22,970 nt of DNA, from contig JAQGAU010000879.1 in assembly GCA_034698045.1 (NCBI GenBank), forward strand, positions 1-22,970. The letters run 5' to 3'. Shown one piece after another: positions 20,896-22,970 of the stretch. The translations under genes were made by a program, and so were the position numbers. The notes below the pieces were generated by a model. It saw nothing but the letters and a program-made list of their open reading frames with translations. It was not told where the DNA came from and ran no database searches. Numbering within the stretch: position 1 is the stretch's first letter; every line of letters starts with the position of its first letter. The stretch is from Paramacrobiotus richtersi. Taxonomy: Eukaryota > Tardigrada > Eutardigrada > Parachela > Macrobiotidae.

Positions 20896-21605
20896 CAAGG
20901 GAACAATCCCAGGCCCCATATTCAAAAAATTCCGAAAACTTTTGTGAGTGGCCCCATGAACTCCATAAAAATATTTCTGACTGCTGTGAATTAGCTAGGC
21001 CCCTTGGGGGTAATTCCGTACTGCAATGTATACAGTGTATGCCATGTATATGTATATGCAGACCGTGCTTACACCCATACGGTAGCGCTAGATAACTTAA
21101 ACGCCGGATAACAGATATTTATTTTAAGCTCCTCCAACAACATAAAGAAAAGCTAAAACTAAGCAAAACTGAACATTCGGTCAGTGTCTTGAACATTTGG
21201 AGTCCTAATATTTGGGTAAAATGTAAAATGATATGATTTTATAAAAACAGCACGTGAACGGTATAATAATGCCAGCTCATGCAACATCTTGGGGGTGGAT
21301 CAGTTTCTGTCCCCTTCGATATTGCTGATCGTGCTGAAATGTCTTCAAAGTAAGGTTTTTGATTGTAAGTGGAGGATTTTTAAAGGATCAGGGTAAAGCG
21401 AATTTAGTCCGTCGTGCCGTTGTACGGTATGCATTACACACATATTGTATGGTACACTGTATTCGTTGCAATACAGATTACCCCTACGGGGCCAAACTAG
21501 ATCACAGCAGCCAGAAATAATTTTTTGGAGCTTATGGGGTCACCCTTTGTCCACCCAAGCGTTTTCGGATTTTTTTTTAATATGGGGCCTGGGATTGTCC
21601 CCTTG
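20896..21605. mobile_element. Second foldback (MITE-like) element
   Basis: Termini CAAGGGAACAATCCCAGG and the reverse complement of CAAGGGGACAATCCCAGG face each other. The arms are similar for about 175 bp (20896-21070 and about 21425-21605). Shared blocks include AGGCCCCATATT, TCCGAAAAC and ATACAGTGTA. A 3-bp repeat TGA flanks both ends (20893-20895 and 21606-21608). That could be a target duplication, but 3 bp can match by chance. No transposase frame lies in the 350-bp centre, and the superfamily is not assigned. It differs in sequence from the hAT element at 12001. Confidence 0.75.
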
Positions 21606-21608
21606 TGA

Positions 21609-22308
21609 GTCACAGACCGATTATTACTTGTGTTCTTCATCTACGTCTTTGTGGATTTACGGAATTTAAGGAAGACAATCGTGTCCGATGTTGAATTAAA
21701 TTGATGTACGAATATCATAGCATACAATTAAAATGCCGGTAACTTAATTAATGTGTTATTTTCTGATTGAATTATCGTTGCATTTCTTGTGGTATTGTAT
21801 TCTTTGAAATTTGTATCGTTACTAATATTCTTATGTCCATGCATTTATCACGTAGCAGACGGATTAATAAATTGTTCACAGATTTGAATGTAAAAAAGTG
21901 TAGAAAATTACAAACGTATTGTTCGCGGTTGATTTATTATTTGTTTTTTTATTACTGCACTTGTTTCATATATTTTATGCATTCTTTGCTTGGGCTATGT
22001 AGCATTCATATGGAACGCGTAAAAAAAACAAATTTCAAAATATTATATAAGTATGCCAGTATACTGTATATTACGTTCAATACGTTGCAATGCAATCGAA
22101 AAATTTTTGTTTATTAAACGGTAAGTTTTTATTGTTGAGCACATAAGCTGGAAGTTAACCATGTTCACTTATAGTTATCAAAATTTGATAGCATGATCGC
22201 GATACATCGTAAACGCAGTTAGAATTATGGGAAATGCACTAACAAAATGGGTATAATACACTGGAACAGAAAATACACACACCGTGTGTTACGCTAGAAA
22301 AATGTCCT
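21609..22308. other. AT-rich region downstream of the PLAC-domain exon
   Basis: Very AT-rich. A 116-codon open frame on the plus strand (21767-22117) is low-complexity, full of Tyr, Phe and Ile, and has no recognisable domain, so I treat it as chance. The part next to 22308 is the probable 3' UTR of the minus-strand gene. Confidence 0.4.
22110..22115 (-). terminator. Candidate poly(A) signal for the PLAC-domain gene
   Basis: AATAAA on the minus strand about 195 nt after the stop at 22309, a normal 3' UTR distance. Confidence 0.4.
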
Positions 22309-22481
22309 TCATAGGAAATCCACGGGGCGCCCCGGGGAGCCGACGCGAATCTGCCCGGATTCCGTGCAGGATTTGCAGCAGAATTTGGCGTAGTACTCGT
22401 TGTTGCACAGTCTAGAGACCACAACCAGCATGCAGTTGGCGTAGGACGCGTTGTCCGTGCATTTTGTGGTCGACGGGGCGC
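22309..22481 (-). CDS. Terminal exon of a PLAC-domain extracellular protein (papilin/ADAMTS/lacunin type)
   Basis: Reading from 22481 to the TGA at 22311-22309 gives about 57 residues. They carry the six-cysteine PLAC pattern: KCTDNASYANC, then SRLC, then FCCKSC. PLAC (protease and lacunin) domains sit at the C-terminus of papilin, several ADAMTS proteases, ADAMTS-like proteins and lacunin, which are secreted extracellular-matrix proteins. Here the domain is followed by a short tail ending VDFL, consistent with a C-terminal position. The exon probably starts after the AG at 22483-22482 in phase 1, although the frame stays open a little further upstream. The rest of the gene lies to the right, beyond the window or in exons I could not identify, so I cannot say which PLAC protein this is. 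Confidence 0.75.
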
Positions 22482-22970
22482 CTCCATAACAACCGCAACA
22501 GATAAATTATTTCTTCATTTCTGTTTTTCTGTTAGTCATTAATTGCTTTTATTTCTACGTAATTTTATACTCTGCATTAATTATCGGCAAGATCATATTT
22601 TACTTGTTCGTGGTGATCAATCCCTAACTCACTGCTTGTGCTGGAGGTGAACGTGATACTTGTTGCAGAACTGATCTGTTTTTCACCCAAATACGAGGTA
22701 GTATGTACTGGTGATGTGTCTGGACACAACGGTTACGGTTTGCGCAGTGAGATTAATTCTTTAAGATCGTGTCAGTGTTACAACACACCGACTGCTAACC
22801 GGTGCATTAGCTAGCTTCACCGTAAGATTATGCTGAAAAGGATTATGTTGATTGTTGAAAAAGTGGGCCGAACTCTGCCAACCAATCAAAAAGATCACTT
22901 GAGATTGGAAATGCGTTGGGTACTTCAAGAAATGTGAAACTGATGGAAAACTGTGAGTTTTATGCTGTTC
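22482..22970. other. Intron or upstream sequence of the PLAC-domain gene
   Basis: AT-rich, with no exon that I can support on the minus strand. Most likely intron sequence of the gene ending at 22309. Confidence 0.4.

Noticed and set aside
21767-22117. 116-codon AT-rich plus-strand frame as a membrane protein
   Set aside because: Composition follows the AT-rich background, with no recognisable motif and no start context.
1-22970. CRISPR arrays, rRNA, bacterial operons or horizontally acquired prokaryotic genes
   Set aside because: None seen. The coding regions I could model carry spliceosomal introns or sit next to intron signals.

Overview
This looks like nuclear DNA from an animal with short introns. 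The coding regions are split by GT-AG introns, most of 58 to about 700 nt, plus one GC-AG intron. I see no operons, ribosome binding sites or bacterial genes. The gene families present (FAM234/ITFG3, a PLAC-domain extracellular protein, IRG-type GTPases, and relics resembling the gustatory receptor superfamily) point to an invertebrate. A tardigrade or another small protostome would fit, but no diagnostic marker is present and the species is inference.

Layout. (1) 1-663, minus: the first two 25-codon coding exons of an unrecognised charged protein that runs off the left edge. (2) 1645-5159, plus: an eight-exon gene for a type II membrane protein with FG-GAP-like repeats (FAM234/ITFG3 family), divergent from gene 1. 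(3) 5651-10179, minus: the most interesting part. Going downstream on the minus strand it holds an immunity-related GTPase (IRG)-like domain protein with an N-myristoylation signal, a protein kinase in two exons, and an intronless stretch encoding two IRG-like G domains in tandem. The splice phases fit joining the first IRG exon to the kinase, giving an IRG-kinase fusion of about 785 residues. A weaker junction could add the tandem IRG module (about 1107 residues). (4) 11123-13692, plus: a decayed receptor gene resembling gustatory receptors, with several frameshifts and a stop. A 1363-bp hAT-type foldback element with about 403-bp terminal inverted repeats is inserted in it, flanked by a perfect 8-bp target duplication. 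(5) 15108-19398, plus: a five-exon gene I cannot assign. (6) 20374-20726, plus: a second, 5'-truncated copy of the receptor 3' end with a 2-nt frameshift, followed by a second foldback element at 20896-21605. (7) 22309-22481, minus: the terminal exon of a PLAC-domain protein of the papilin/ADAMTS/lacunin type.

Functional picture. Genes 2, 5 and 7 look like unrelated housekeeping or extracellular genes. The IRG/kinase cluster is the candidate undescribed system. IRG GTPases act in cell-autonomous immunity in vertebrates. Here an IRG-like domain with a degenerate G3 motif and a membrane-anchoring signal appears to be spliced onto a kinase with intact catalytic residues, next to a tandem quasi-IRG. 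All exon joins come from reading splice signals and phases by eye; cDNA would settle them.
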